From Diaporthe sp. PMI_573 (Eukaryota > Ascomycota > Sordariomycetes > Diaporthales > Diaporthaceae): a DNA stretch of 64,000 nucleotides. The notes beneath the pieces were generated by a model that saw only the letters and a list, made by a program, of their open reading frames with translations, was not told where the DNA came from and did no database searches. Where the stretch lies: NCBI GenBank assembly GCA_021399435.1, contig JAJTUP010000060.1, forward strand, positions 62,001 to 126,000, read 5' to 3'. Positions 1 to 11,238 of the stretch are shown here, piece after piece. A program made the translations under genes and the position numbers. Each line of letters starts with the position of its first letter. Position 1 is the first letter of the stretch.

Positions 1-43
1 ACAAGGAATAAACAACACCCGGCTGACCCAAGCGCCCCGACAG

Positions 44-330
44 ATGTCCGGGAACCAGGCGAGCTCAAGTCGACCGGCCGCGTGCCGGGCGCCGTCAACA
101 TCCCCGTGACGTCGCAGCCCGACAGCTTCCACATAAGCGAGGAGGAGTTCGAGGACCGGTTCGGGTACCCGCGCCCGGCCAAGGACCAGGAGGTCGTGTT
201 CTACTGCAAGGCCGGCGTGCGCAGCCGCGCCGCGGCGGGGCTGGCCAAGGACGCGGGCTGGTCCAAGGTGGGCGAGTACCCGGGGAGCTGGCTGGACTGG
301 GCCGAGAAGGGGGGCAAGGTGGAGAGGTGA
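44..330 (+). CDS. Rhodanese-domain protein, 3' part (gene runs off the left edge)
   Basis: This is the last exon of a rhodanese (thiosulfate:cyanide sulfurtransferase) domain protein. Rhodaneses move a sulfane sulfur from a donor such as thiosulfate to a thiol or cyanide through a cysteine persulfide. A CAG intron acceptor at 41-43 opens the exon. Its first two bases finish an Asp codon, giving the family motif DVREPGEL followed by GRVPGAVNIP. The active-site loop is CKAGVRSR, with the catalytic Cys first and an Arg closing the loop. The C-terminal helix and the SWLDWAEKGG tail are also typical. The protein ends at the TGA at 328-330. Upstream exons, and any targeting peptide, lie outside the window. 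Small single-domain fungal rhodaneses of this kind are often mitochondrial, but that cannot be judged here. Confidence 0.9.
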
Positions 331-572
331 TGCGCCGGGGTTTGGGGCTTGCGCGGTTGGACGAGAAATACGTTTTTACGGTTATACGGGGAAAGTGGTT
401 TGTATGTGAAAATGTATATCCCCTTTGATAGATGCTTTACCCGTGTCAGTAAAACAGACCAGCCGTCCAACTGGCATAGTTTACATGCAGTCATTAACGA
501 TAATAACGCCCCCAAGCCCACAGCTCCATGCCTGGGTGTGGTAGGTCTCCCGAAACTGGTCCATCACATATC

Positions 573-1621
573 CTAGAACCCCGGGGGCGGCGGAGGCTGC
601 TCGGGTGCCTTTCCTTGGTCGCCGCCACCTCCGACGCCGCTCCCGGGCTGCTCATTCGGTATCAGGGATCCGTGCGCAAAGAACAGCATTTTAATTGCGA
701 CAGCCAAAGCCAAATGCAAGACGAGAACCAGAACGAGCAAGACCTTACTCGTCTGCTTGTCGGTGGCGCTCAGGACCGGGTACAGGTTGCGCAGGAGGAA
801 GGCCACGGAGAGGCCGAACCCGACGCCGACGAAGACCCAGTTGAGGATGCTGATCTGGCTCCAGCTGATCAGGGCGACGGGCACCCAGATGAGGTTGGAG
901 TAGCCATAGAGCGCCCAGCACTCGAGCAGGTTCGCGGACTCGGAGCCGAAGTACCGCAGGGCGAGGTACAGGGCCACGGGGATGAAGAGGGTGTAGCCGT
1001 AGATGAGGCCGGCGGCGCCTGAGTTTCTCGGCGTCAGCATGCGGGCACTTCTTTCCCCCCCCCCCCCAGGGACGGGGGCAGAGGCGGACACAGGGGAGGG
1101 ACATACCGCTGAGGAGCTTGAAGTCATAGACGAACGGCTCCTGGCCCGTCGTGGCGAGGTACTTGCTTATGGTACCCCCCAGGAACAGGATGAAGACGAC
1201 TGTCGTGGCTATCCAGAACGGGCCGTAGAGGTCCGGGTTGCCCTCGAGCACGTCGAGGAAGTTGGCGCGCGGGAACAGCGCCGCCCAGCACCGCTGCAGG
1301 ACCGCGGAGGTGTCGACGTCGAAGAACTGCGCGTAGAAGGACATGGACCACAGGTAGCGCTTGCCCGAGGACGAGGCCGTCGCGGGGAGCGGCAGGCCTG
1401 ACTGCCCGGGCGCCTTGCGGATCGCGGGCGTCGACTCAGAGAAGTTGGAGTTGTGGAATTCGAGGTCGTCCTGAAGATCGGTGTGGCCTAGGTCGCCCTG
1501 CGCGGAAAGCTACTGTTAGAAGGCGGTGCTCCTGGGCGCGCGCAACTTGTCTTCCCGGGTTGGTGTGCATTACCTCGTCGTCCACGTCCACCACAGCATC
1601 GTAGCCGGCTCCCGACGACAT
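573..1621 (-). CDS. Yip1-domain Golgi membrane protein (YIPF1/YIPF2/Yip5 type)
   Basis: A 294-residue protein from three exons (1621-1574, 1497-1107, 1018-573; 885 nt in all). The N-terminal 70 or so residues are acidic and cytosolic. The family signature follows: SFYAQFFDVDTSAVLQRCW and then NPDLYGPFWIATTVVFILF. After that come about five hydrophobic segments and a short Gly/Pro-rich tail ending in PPPPPGF. Proteins of this type bind Rab/Ypt GTPases or their partners and act in ER-Golgi and Golgi transport. The FFDVDT and DLYGPFW motifs place it with YIPF1/YIPF2 and yeast Yip5 rather than with Yip1 itself. Intron 2 carries a run of 13 C at 1055-1067. The start at 1621 is the only ATG giving this first exon, which ends GACGAG before the donor GTAATG. 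Exact paralogue assignment is inferred from memory of the family. Confidence 0.88.
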
Positions 1622-3436
<1,815 letters not shown>

Positions 3437-4307
3437 CTTGAATGCTTCGTCCTCGTGGGGGATTGGCGTTTGATGTGGTTTGGGAGGGAGGGTGACGGTT
3501 CCTGAAAGGACGGGTTCCTCTGACGGCAGAAAGATGGGTGGAGTCTGGGCACGAAAATTCGCAAGTCGCTGGCTCTGCCCTGTGTGGACCCACAAAACAC
3601 GTGACCAAATGGCGTACCGTACCATCCGCCCTCTCCCGTTCACTGTTCCTTGGTCAACGACTCGCCTGTCAGTGTAAGCCGTTCTACTTGAACGGCCATG
3701 CAAGATTCTCTTTCATTTGCATCGGTATCGCTTCGGAATAGACTCTCTTGTAGGCAGAATTAAGATGACCAGCCTGCCTGTGTGCATCTGTTGAGGAGAC
3801 CCGAATCACACAGCGAAGCGACCGACAACGAAAGACGCCCCAGACACCATAGGCTCTTCCATAATTAGCCTCATTTTGAGACTGTATTTCACCCTGAATG
3901 CCATCACATACATTATGACAGTAATACAGCTACATTAAAAAATTGCGAAAACGTCATTGCGGAGACCCTGTGGCTTGTTTGCATTCTGTCTGGTGTTCCC
4001 ACAGGAAATTATTCCGGAGGAGGCTTCCCCACAAGAGATTTACCCAATAGAGGTATTCTATAAGAGGCTGTTCTATAAGAGGTTATCATAAAGGAGGTTA
4101 TCCGGTAGGAGGACATCTTATGGGAGAGCATCCCACAGGAGGGTATCTTATAGGAGGGTATCTAACAGGAGGTCCATCCCACAGGAGATTCGGCAGTGAG
4201 CACTACCCAGTTCATCACAGATGCCGTGGCCGCATAGTGGACAGCCGAGTTGATCATTAAATGCCGTCGGCCCAGCTATCTGCGAACCGTAGCCCTGCGA
4301 ACATGCA
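3437..4307. other. Intergenic, about 0.9 kb: L40 promoter and repeat copy 1
   Basis: The right half is a member of a dispersed repeat family (see 3911-4243). The left part is the 5' flank and leader of ubiquitin-L40. No gene is supported. Confidence 0.7.
3911..4243 (+). repeat. Dispersed repeat family, copy 1
   Basis: This copy begins with a block resembling CATTATGACAGTAATACAGC. It then runs through degenerate units of 12-15 nt built on GGTTATCCCACAGGA (for example at 4080-4185). It ends with a conserved block containing GGCAGTGAGCACTACCCAG and ATGCCGTGGCCGCATAGTGG. The same order of blocks occurs at 23861-24193 (+) and 57202-57580 (-). No terminal inverted repeat or target-site duplication is evident by eye. 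Read on the minus strand, the right edge gives CPLCGHGI. Boundaries are estimates from comparing the three copies. Confidence 0.75.
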
Positions 4308-6046
4308 TCACTCAGAACCATCAGACTGGTTCGCTTCCGGCTCAGCTTTTCGCTCCCGGGTGCTCCATCGGTGCACCTTCACCTCCAAAGCATGCACGGC
4401 TTTCACAAGTATGCCTATCGACAACCCAGACAGGTCGGCCGCTCTGCTGTAGAACGCCTTCGCGACATCAGGCAGGTCCTCAGGGGTGCGGTACACGGCG
4501 TGGTCCATGCCTGTCCTCTTGACCCAGCCTCCCTTCTCTGGCGGCACGGATCTAATGTAACTTTGTGCTGTCCTGAGCCGCTCATCTATTTCATCCTCTG
4601 TCAGTTCGGGCTTGGGCTTCTGAAGCCGCCCGTCAGCTAGCGGGAACATCTCCGTGAGCTCCTGTGTTTCGTTGTCCGTTTTGACCTGTGTCTCCTCATA
4701 CCAGTCAAGATAGTCATCAATCTTCTTGTCACTCATCGTCCAGGCGGCATCGGGCTGTAATTGATTCATCACACGCCTTTCCAAGCCCTCTGATTCGGGG
4801 TTCCTCATGAGCTCTCGCCACTGTTTCCAGTCGATCTGCAACGACGATGGGTCCCGGTAGCTGACAGGAGGTCGCTCTTCGCCGTCAAATGGGTAGAGTA
4901 GCTTTGTTGCGAACACGACGCAGGAGACCAGGAGAATATCCGGGTGGTCGAGCCGCTTGAACCGTTTCCTGTCCATGTCGAATGTACACTGAAAACCTAG
5001 CATTCTTATCATTGCTCGGACATGGACATATACCTCCGCTGGGAGGGTGTTAGTCCTCTGACGACGCGTTGCGAGAGGCTGTAAACTTACCTGGTAGTGC
5101 CAATTCTCGCAAATACTGTAACAGAAGCAGGGGTGTGTTCAGCGGAGGAAACACCATCTCGTAATTCAAGTGATAATCAAAAACCAAATCCAGCACCGCC
5201 TCGTGCAGCTTTCCGCCCCGAAATGAGGTGTTCTTCATCTTCAGGGCCCTGTGATATGAGCCGGGCAGCCTCGCCGTCATCTCGGCATGAAGCGCATCGA
5301 ACGCTCCAAGGAAGAGCAGATGGTCATCCTTGGCCCAGTTGTAGACCTGTCCCACGCGCACCGGCAGGCTCAGCGCCAGGCATCCCAGGTAGCATAGCGC
5401 GAGACAGTGGAACAAGCTCGGGAGATTCCAGTCTTGTCCGGGCTCCGACGTCCAGCTCCTGCCGCGGCTGACCGTCGTCCTCGTCGTCGCGGTGGACGCG
5501 TCGCTCTCGCTGCCGGCCTGCGAGCTGAACAGCTCCGTCCCGGAGTCGACGCCAGACTCCAGGCCGGACTCGCCGTCGGTCGACTCCGCGGCGCTCCTCA
5601 GGCCGGTGAAATTCCTGATGCGCAGGTCCCAAAGGTCGCGGACGACGGTTTCTAGCTCCTCTGGGAGCCCTTTGCTGTGCACCAGCCACCAGACCTGCTT
5701 GCGCAGTATGAGCTGGAGGCATTCTAGGTACAGCTCGCGCGCTGCGTTGCCGGAGAGATGTTTGGTTGCTTTCTCTCTGGCTTTTCGCTCCTTGCGAACG
5801 ATCTTTCCCTGCTGGCCAAAGTTGTCTTCCTCATCGATGTCAAATTCGACATAGCCCTGAAGATTCGGTATTAGCAAGATGAGCAAGCTACGAGATGTTG
5901 TCCTGGGTCACCCCTACCTCGATGCGATGGCCATTTTGGCAGTATCTGAGCCCACTTTCTGCATACCATCTCTTCGCTCGGCATTCGTCGCACCGCTCAC
6001 CGGCGGGGAACCGGTGGAGTTCTTGGCCTCTCCTGCGCCCAGTCAT
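4308..6046 (-). CDS. rrn7: RNA polymerase I core factor subunit Rrn7 (TFIIB-like)
   Basis: A 541-residue protein from three exons (6046-5918, 5856-5091, 5038-4308; 1626 nt). Rrn7 is the TFIIB-related subunit of the Pol I core factor, which binds the rDNA promoter core and recruits polymerase I in the nucleolus. The N-terminal zinc ribbon is visible as ERCDECRAKRWYAESG followed by RYCQNGH, with Cys-x2-Cys and Cys-x3-His ligands. A cyclin-fold region follows, including ELYLECLQLILRKQVWWLV. A low-complexity Ser/Asp linker lies between the cyclin repeats. The C-terminal part contains HPDILLVSCVVFATKLLYPF, typical of fungal Rrn7. Intron 2 was placed so that LALP joins AEVYVHVRA, which matches the family. 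The gene shares this region with Pol I subunit RPA12, 4 kb away. Identification is confident from the zinc ribbon plus fold pattern. Confidence 0.92.
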
Positions 6047-6842
6047 TGTGTTCTGACCAGGCCGAAGGGAAGGGTTTTGGTAGGATGGTGAAAGACGCGT
6101 TGTCGTGGGTAAGTCATGCGGGCGCTCCCGCAACCTACCACACGCCACTGGCGTGTCCGGGATTCCGCAAGTCGTCACACCAAAAACAATTATTTTCCCG
6201 GTGACCTCAACTTATGGAGACGAAGATAAAGGCGGATAATTAGAAATGCGTATAATATCTATCAAATAGTGCGGGCCGACAGTAGCATGCTTACGCAGAG
6301 GAGAAGCAGCTGGCCACTTGCCCACCTGTAGCCAGGTCACAATAGTGCAAGAACGCATCCGTGTGAACTGGTTACAGCGCTCCGTATGGTACTGTACGAA
6401 ACCCATCAAACCGGGCGACTTGATTGGGCGTGAAAGTATAGTGACCGAACAAGCGTACCCATGGTACTTACGGGTGTGTCAGTCGTGGGACCAGTCAGTA
6501 TTACGAATCACCAGCATATCACATGTTTGTCCTCGAGCATTCTTTGCATAGTCTCATTTCAGGTGGACTCTTTACCCATGGACACCCCAACTTCTCCCCG
6601 CCTAGGAATGTTTATCGCATGCCAATTAGATGGGAAAACCGCAGATTTGGATTTCGCGCGAGCCCGTCTTTCACGTGCTATCAAATAAAACTATCAAGTC
6701 CATGGATCAGAGAAATGAGTGGCAGGCCCACAATATGTCAAGACGAGGTATCCTCAACATGAGCTTTGCCGCAACTGATCTTAAGCGCTACTGTTCAGTA
6801 TCCGGTCGTTTCCCGAGGTCGTCAGTCGCCTTAGGCAGGCAT
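6047..6842. other. Intergenic, about 0.8 kb: no gene seen
   Basis: This lies between the 5' end of rrn7 and the 3' end of the eIF5A gene. Open frames on both strands are short and unlike any family I know. No repeat or RNA gene was recognised. Confidence 0.6.
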
Positions 6843-7641
6843 TTAACCCTGCTTGGGAGCCTCCTTGGCCTCAACGGCAGCCTCCTCACCCATGGCAGTC
6901 AGAATGACAACGTCTGGTCGAAGCTGTCAGTACATGTGGTTGATACCCTGTCGTGTGGACAAGACTCACTGGTGTCCTTCTCCTCGGTCTTGAAGAGGCG
7001 GAGGATCTTCTCGCCAACCTCTCCGTCGGGAACCTTGACATCATCCTTGGTGTCACCGTCATCGGTCATGAGGGAGAGGTAGTCATCGTCAGAGATGTCG
7101 AGCTAATGAGGCTAATTGTTAGAGGACGTAGCCCACGTGCCCACACGAGCGCTTGGGAATTGACTTACGAGCTGGTACTCGCGGCGGGAGACGTTGGGGA
7201 CGTCCATGTTGTGGGTGGAAGGGCACAGCTCCTCAAGCTTCTTGCCAGTGAAGATGTCAATGGCGACCAAGTGGACCTTGGCGTGACCGTGCTTGCCAGT
7301 CTTGGAGGTAGACATGTCGACGATCTTGCAGGGACGGCTCTTGATGACAACGAAACCGTTCTTCCGCAGCGAAGAGCATTGCATGGGGAAGGTCAGCGAC
7401 GCACCGGCGTCAGCCGAGTCGAAGGTGTGTTCATGCTACGGGGCCATTGTCAGCTTGAGAGGCGCCAAAAAGAGGCAGAGGGGTGTGGGTGTGTGTGTTG
7501 TTGTGGTCACGGGCGGGAGGCGAGTGTATCGTGGCCGTCGTACGTGGGTGCGGTGCGGGGTGCGGTGCTGCGCCAGCCACCACACACGAGCGAAGGAGAG
7601 GGTCAGACGGGCTGCTTGCTTACCTGAGCGTCGTCGGCCAT
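6843..7641 (-). CDS. Translation factor eIF5A (hypusine-containing)
   Basis: A 162-residue eIF5A from four exons (7641-7624, 7435-7169, 7102-6970, 6913-6843; 489 nt). eIF5A helps ribosomes form difficult peptide bonds, notably polyproline stretches, and acts in termination. The hypusine loop is [12 protein letters not shown], and Lys54 by my count is the modified residue. The SH3-like N-domain and the OB-fold C-domain ([20 protein letters not shown]) are complete, and the tail is [15 protein letters not shown]. The acceptor of intron 3 was set so that KDT joins NVVILTAMG, as in other fungi. The initiator exon encodes only MADDAQ. The gene is divergent from deoxyhypusine hydroxylase, which modifies this very protein, with about 1.2 kb between the start codons. 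Identification is certain. Confidence 0.97.
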
Positions 7642-8882
7642 CTTGATGAAGTTTGACTGGTGAGACTGCCTGATGGGATGGAGGATGGAGGGGAATGGAG
7701 GGGAATGGATGCGACAACGAGGCCGAGGAAAGGAAGCGTCCAAAAGAGAAGGATTTTGTGGTTGAGATCAAATTGCGGAGCTAGATTTTTCGAGTGGAGG
7801 GGAAGCCACAACGCAAGGAAGGGAGGTGAAAATAGGAGTCTGGCCCCTCTTCCCAGGGTTTCCGCTCTTTTGCCAGGCCTCTAATTGGCGGCAGGCCACG
7901 GCTGCGAGGTGCGACAGGTTGGGCAGCTAAAGCTTGGACTGCCTCGGTGCGCAGGCGGCTACACGTATTTACACGGGCGCCGAACACCTGAGCTCCGCCT
8001 AACACCAGCACGGCACATCTAGCCGCTGACTCGTTAAACGCCGACGGCAGCAGGGCCACTCACCCAAAAACACCCGGGGCTGCTCGTGAACATTGGGAGC
8101 TCTATCTATATCGCCCCCCCGGGATGTTTGCTGCGACTGCAACCTCTCGGCTTATACAGAAACAGAAGCTGTCGCTGAGGTTTCACCCTGCATTTGGGTT
8201 GGGTACCAACCCAGGTGACACAAACAGGGGATGCCACAGTCATATCTAGCGAGAGAGCAGAACCTAGGGAGCCATCTTTGTACACCACACATGGCCTCAA
8301 ATAAATGCACGTAGCTGCGTGGTCCTCAACAGTTCTGGGTATGTATATATACAAGCAATGCCTGGACCATCTAGACATAGTAGACCATCTTATAATATGT
8401 AGGTAACTTAAGGAGGGCTTCCGAACATAACGTTTTTCCGACAAGGTTATTCTACGAAAACTTATATGGATATACCGCGGTCTTTCCAACAGGACATGGT
8501 TCCACAGCAAGTTAATCCATAGCATATACCACTGATCTAGATTCTGCAGCCGATGACATTGAGACAAGGCAATCACCGGTGGGGCACCGTGTCCGAGCAA
8601 ATTTTCCCGTTGCCTAGTCACCTACGCAGTACACAGTAGTGTACTCCGTACAGTGAGTGGCCAAGGGTCTGGCCTCGATTAAAGAGCCCATCAACCCCAC
8701 CATCTAAGTAAGGAATAATCCCTGTCGCGTGCTTGCCCCTCTGAAAAAGTACTAAGTAGCTGCGCCGATCGCGTCGCAGTCAAGACCACACCACTTGACA
8801 GGACAAACCGACTTTTGTTCTTTTGTTTCTGGACCCGTCTTCTCTTCCTCTTCTGAGAGCAACCGGCTTATTGCTCTTCAAC
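7642..8882. promoter_or_regulatory. Shared divergent upstream region of eIF5A and deoxyhypusine hydroxylase
   Basis: A 1.24-kb intergenic stretch between two divergently transcribed genes of one pathway. It must contain both promoters. I see no clear TATA box or named operator. At 8395-8535 there are several GGTTAT/ACAGGA-like units resembling the interior of the dispersed repeat family, much degraded. The 171-codon minus-strand open frame at 8106-8621 has no recognisable features and I do not call it. Confidence 0.5.
8395..8535 (+). repeat. Possible degenerate relic of the dispersed repeat family
   Basis: Units such as AAGGTTATTCTAC, TTCCAACAGGACATGGTTCC and ACAGCAAGTTAATCCATAG recall the GGTTATCCCACAGGA units inside the three clear copies. 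The conserved edges are not evident, so this may be a decayed fragment or coincidence. Confidence 0.25.
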
Positions 8883-9922
8883 ATGGCGCCCATAGCAGAC
8901 TCCGTTGATCCCACAATCAGCGCCCTACGGGAGTCGCTTTGCTCCGAGGACACCCCACTGCCCGTGCGGTTTCGCGCCCTCTTTTCCCTCAAGCACCTGG
9001 CCACCCAGTCCCAAGATGCCAGCGCCGAGGCCGCTATGGATGCGATTGCGAAGGCTTTCGAGTCGCCTTCCGCCCTACTCAAACACGAATTGGCATACTG
9101 CCTCGGTCAGACCCGTAACCTCTATGCTGTCCCGCCGCTGCGGAAATGCCTAGCCGATCTCGACGAAGACCCCATGGTCCGACACGAGGCCGCCGAGGCT
9201 CTTGGTGCGATTGGTCACGACAGCAACATAGACATACTCTGCGAGTACAGGGACCGGAAAGGCGAGAACGTGGCAGTCGTCGAGACTTGTGAGATTGCTC
9301 TTGACCGGATTAAGTGGGAGAACTCAGAAGAGAGGAAGCAGGAGAAGCTGCGCCAGAGGTAACATTTATTCTCTATACCTGGGCAAGCGACATGTCCCTT
9401 GCTCATTATTGTCGCAGTGACTTCGCCTCCATCGACCCTGCACCACCGATGCCGGAATCCAAGAAGACCGTCCAAGAGCTCGGGAATGAATTGATGGACA
9501 CCAAGATCCCTCTGTTCATGCGCTACCGGGCCATGTTCGCTCTCCGAGATCTCGCATCGCCTCCGGACCTCCCAACCGCAGTCCCGGCCGTCCACGCCCT
9601 TGCGCGCGGATTTGACGACCCTTCCGACCTCTTCCGCCACGAGATTGCCTTCGTGTTCGGCCAACTATCCCATCCGGCATCCATTCCTGCCCTCACATCT
9701 GCGCTTGCCAACCAGAAGGAGGCCGGCATGGTAAGACACGAAGCCGCTGAGGCTCTCGGCAGTCTCGGCGATGAAGAGGGGGTTGAAGACATCTTGAAAG
9801 GCTTCCTCAATGACCCAGAGCGCGTCGTCCGGGAGAGTGTTATGGTAGCCTTGGACATGGCCGAATACGAGAAGGGAGAGCAGGCAGAATATGCGCTCAT
9901 TCCGGAGACCGCCGCGGCTTAG
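8883..9922 (+). CDS. Deoxyhypusine hydroxylase (HEAT-repeat di-iron oxygenase)
   Basis: A 326-residue protein from two exons (8883-9358, 9418-9922; 981 nt). The enzyme hydroxylates the deoxyhypusine side chain of eIF5A, the last step in making hypusine, with a non-haem di-iron centre. The four His-Glu metal-binding pairs are all present, two in each half: KHELAY near 68, RHEAAE near 101, RHEIAF near 233 and RHEAAE near 266. The two halves are symmetric sets of HEAT-like helical repeats joined by a linker rich in Pro and Ser. The start at 8883 ([10 protein letters not shown]) gives the usual length of about 320 residues. An ATG 60 nt upstream would add an atypical leader. The gene is divergent from the eIF5A gene. 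Function is secure from the conserved His-Glu pairs. Confidence 0.96.
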
Positions 9923-10034
9923 CCCAGTCCTCCTCAATGAGCGAGGTCATTTTGTGACGCTCGATTTTGGATATCAGCCACAAATCCTTGATGAACTCCA
10001 AGATGTCGGGTACAACAGGTTTGTCGGTGGCATC
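9897..10034 (-). CDS. Possible small ORF, 45 codons, between deoxyhypusine hydroxylase and RPA12
   Basis: A minus-strand frame starting [19 protein letters not shown] and ending [10 protein letters not shown] shows codon use like the neighbouring genes and an amphipathic helical character. It may extend upstream across an intron: a donor GTGAGT lies next to 10110, a CTGAC branch site follows, and the acceptor would be AAG near 10043. That would add residues such as IEIQFYAKL, but no start codon is clear there. It overlaps the last 26 nt of the deoxyhypusine hydroxylase gene on the other strand. I do not recognise the sequence. It could be a small gene, an exon of an unrecognised gene or chance. 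Confidence 0.22.
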   Translation of the reverse strand, partial: DATDKPVVPDILEFIKDLWLISKIERHKMTSLIEEDWAKPRRSPE

Positions 10035-10185
10035 AGCTTGGCGCTTCTTCATAATAGTGCGTCAGTAAGAGCAATGGTCGGATTTCCGGTGTATGCGGAG
10101 TATAAACTCACTAGAACTGGATCTCAATGGCGATTCATCATCTTAGACTGTACATAAATTTGATCTCGACTTCATCATTAGGAGA

Positions 10186-10674
10186 TCAGTTGTTCTCGCT
10201 CCACCTAGGGATTGTTAGCAACGGCACCCTCCATGCAACATTTCAAATTGGTACACATACTTGTAGCCACAGTCGCACGTATAGAAGATGGTTGATCCTT
10301 CGTCCGCACTGCGAAGCTGAACAGCCGAAAACCTGACCTCAGTCCTCCCACACTTGGGACACGTCTGAGATGTTGTTGCCTCCGTGTTCACCTCATGGCG
10401 CTTGAATGTCTGGGTGGTAGACAATTTCTGGCGCAGGAATGAGGGAAAATCAGAAGGCTTAGACTTTGTCACAATAGTATTTGAAGCAGCGTCTTGAAAA
10501 GTCGTGTCAGCCAAAACACGCTCTGCCTCATCGTCCGTTTCTCAACCCAGCTCACTCACCTCGGTTTTCAGCACCACAGCATTCGCACTGCAGAATGTTC
10601 TTTGCGCTGCCCTTGGAAGCCGGTAAGAGGTTTCCACAATCATTGCAGAAGACAAGAGACCCGATTGCAGACAT
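10186..10674 (-). CDS. rpa12: RNA polymerase I subunit RPA12 (two zinc ribbons)
   Basis: A 131-residue protein from three exons (10674-10560, 10522-10261, 10204-10186; 396 nt). RPA12 is the TFIIS-like subunit of RNA polymerase I and supports RNA cleavage, proofreading and termination. The N-terminal zinc ribbon is FCNDCGNLLP followed by LQCECCGAE. The C-terminal TFIIS-type ribbon is CPKCGRTEV and then ADEGSTIFYTCDCGYKW, with the catalytic Asp-Glu pair. The last exon is only 19 nt and encodes the end WSENN, restoring the Tyr-Lys-Trp that ends this ribbon in the family. With rrn7 it makes two Pol I genes within 5 kb, flanking the hypusine pair. Confidence 0.94.
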
Positions 10675-11238
10675 CTTGAGTGCTTCAATTTGTTCAAGAC
10701 CGCTGAGTGTTTTGAGCCGGAAGCGGAGCTGATGTATGTTGTATTTTCAGAGCCAAGTGGATGAGACCGCAGAGAGTATCTTTTGCTACCGACCGCTTTT
10801 TTTTTTTTTTTTTTTTTCATTGGCACGCAAGGTTATGGCCGAAGCTTCACCAACTCTGGGTCTAATCGATAAGCGAGTCCCATTAGCAAGGTACCCAAGT
10901 ACCCACCCACCTTGTTACTGTGGCAGGCAGCTGTGGACCCTGGTCTGCCATCATACCTACCCGCAAACGTTCAAGGGTGCACCTCTCTGACCTCCACCAA
11001 CTTCCTCGAGTTCACGCTCACGGCATCGCTGCGCTGTTCGCCATCGAACCTCCCACTCCGGTCCTGCGGAATTGTATACGGATCAGCACAGCTCATCACG
11101 AATGCGAGAGCGGCGATTACCCTGGATAACGGCCAGGCTGTTCTGGTCTGAACGGGACACTGTCCCCTGCCCGGCTGCGGCTTTCGAGGGCGGCTCTTCA
11201 TGCATGGCTACTGACATGAAGCGTGGATAACTCCCGAC
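10675..11238. other. Intergenic, about 0.56 kb: divergent promoters, 21-nt poly-T
   Basis: This separates divergent rpa12 (-) and SCC2 (+). It contains a run of 21 T at 10797-10817, a common nucleosome-excluding element in fungal promoters. No gene is supported. Confidence 0.6.

Noticed and set aside
8106..8621. Minus-strand frame of 171 codons
   Set aside because: No motif, mixed codon use, and it lies in the divergent promoter region.
10032..10053. Start codon ATGAAGAAGCGC for the small ORF near 10 kb
   Set aside because: That ATG is in a different phase and runs into a stop; the coding-like phase has its own ATG at 10034.
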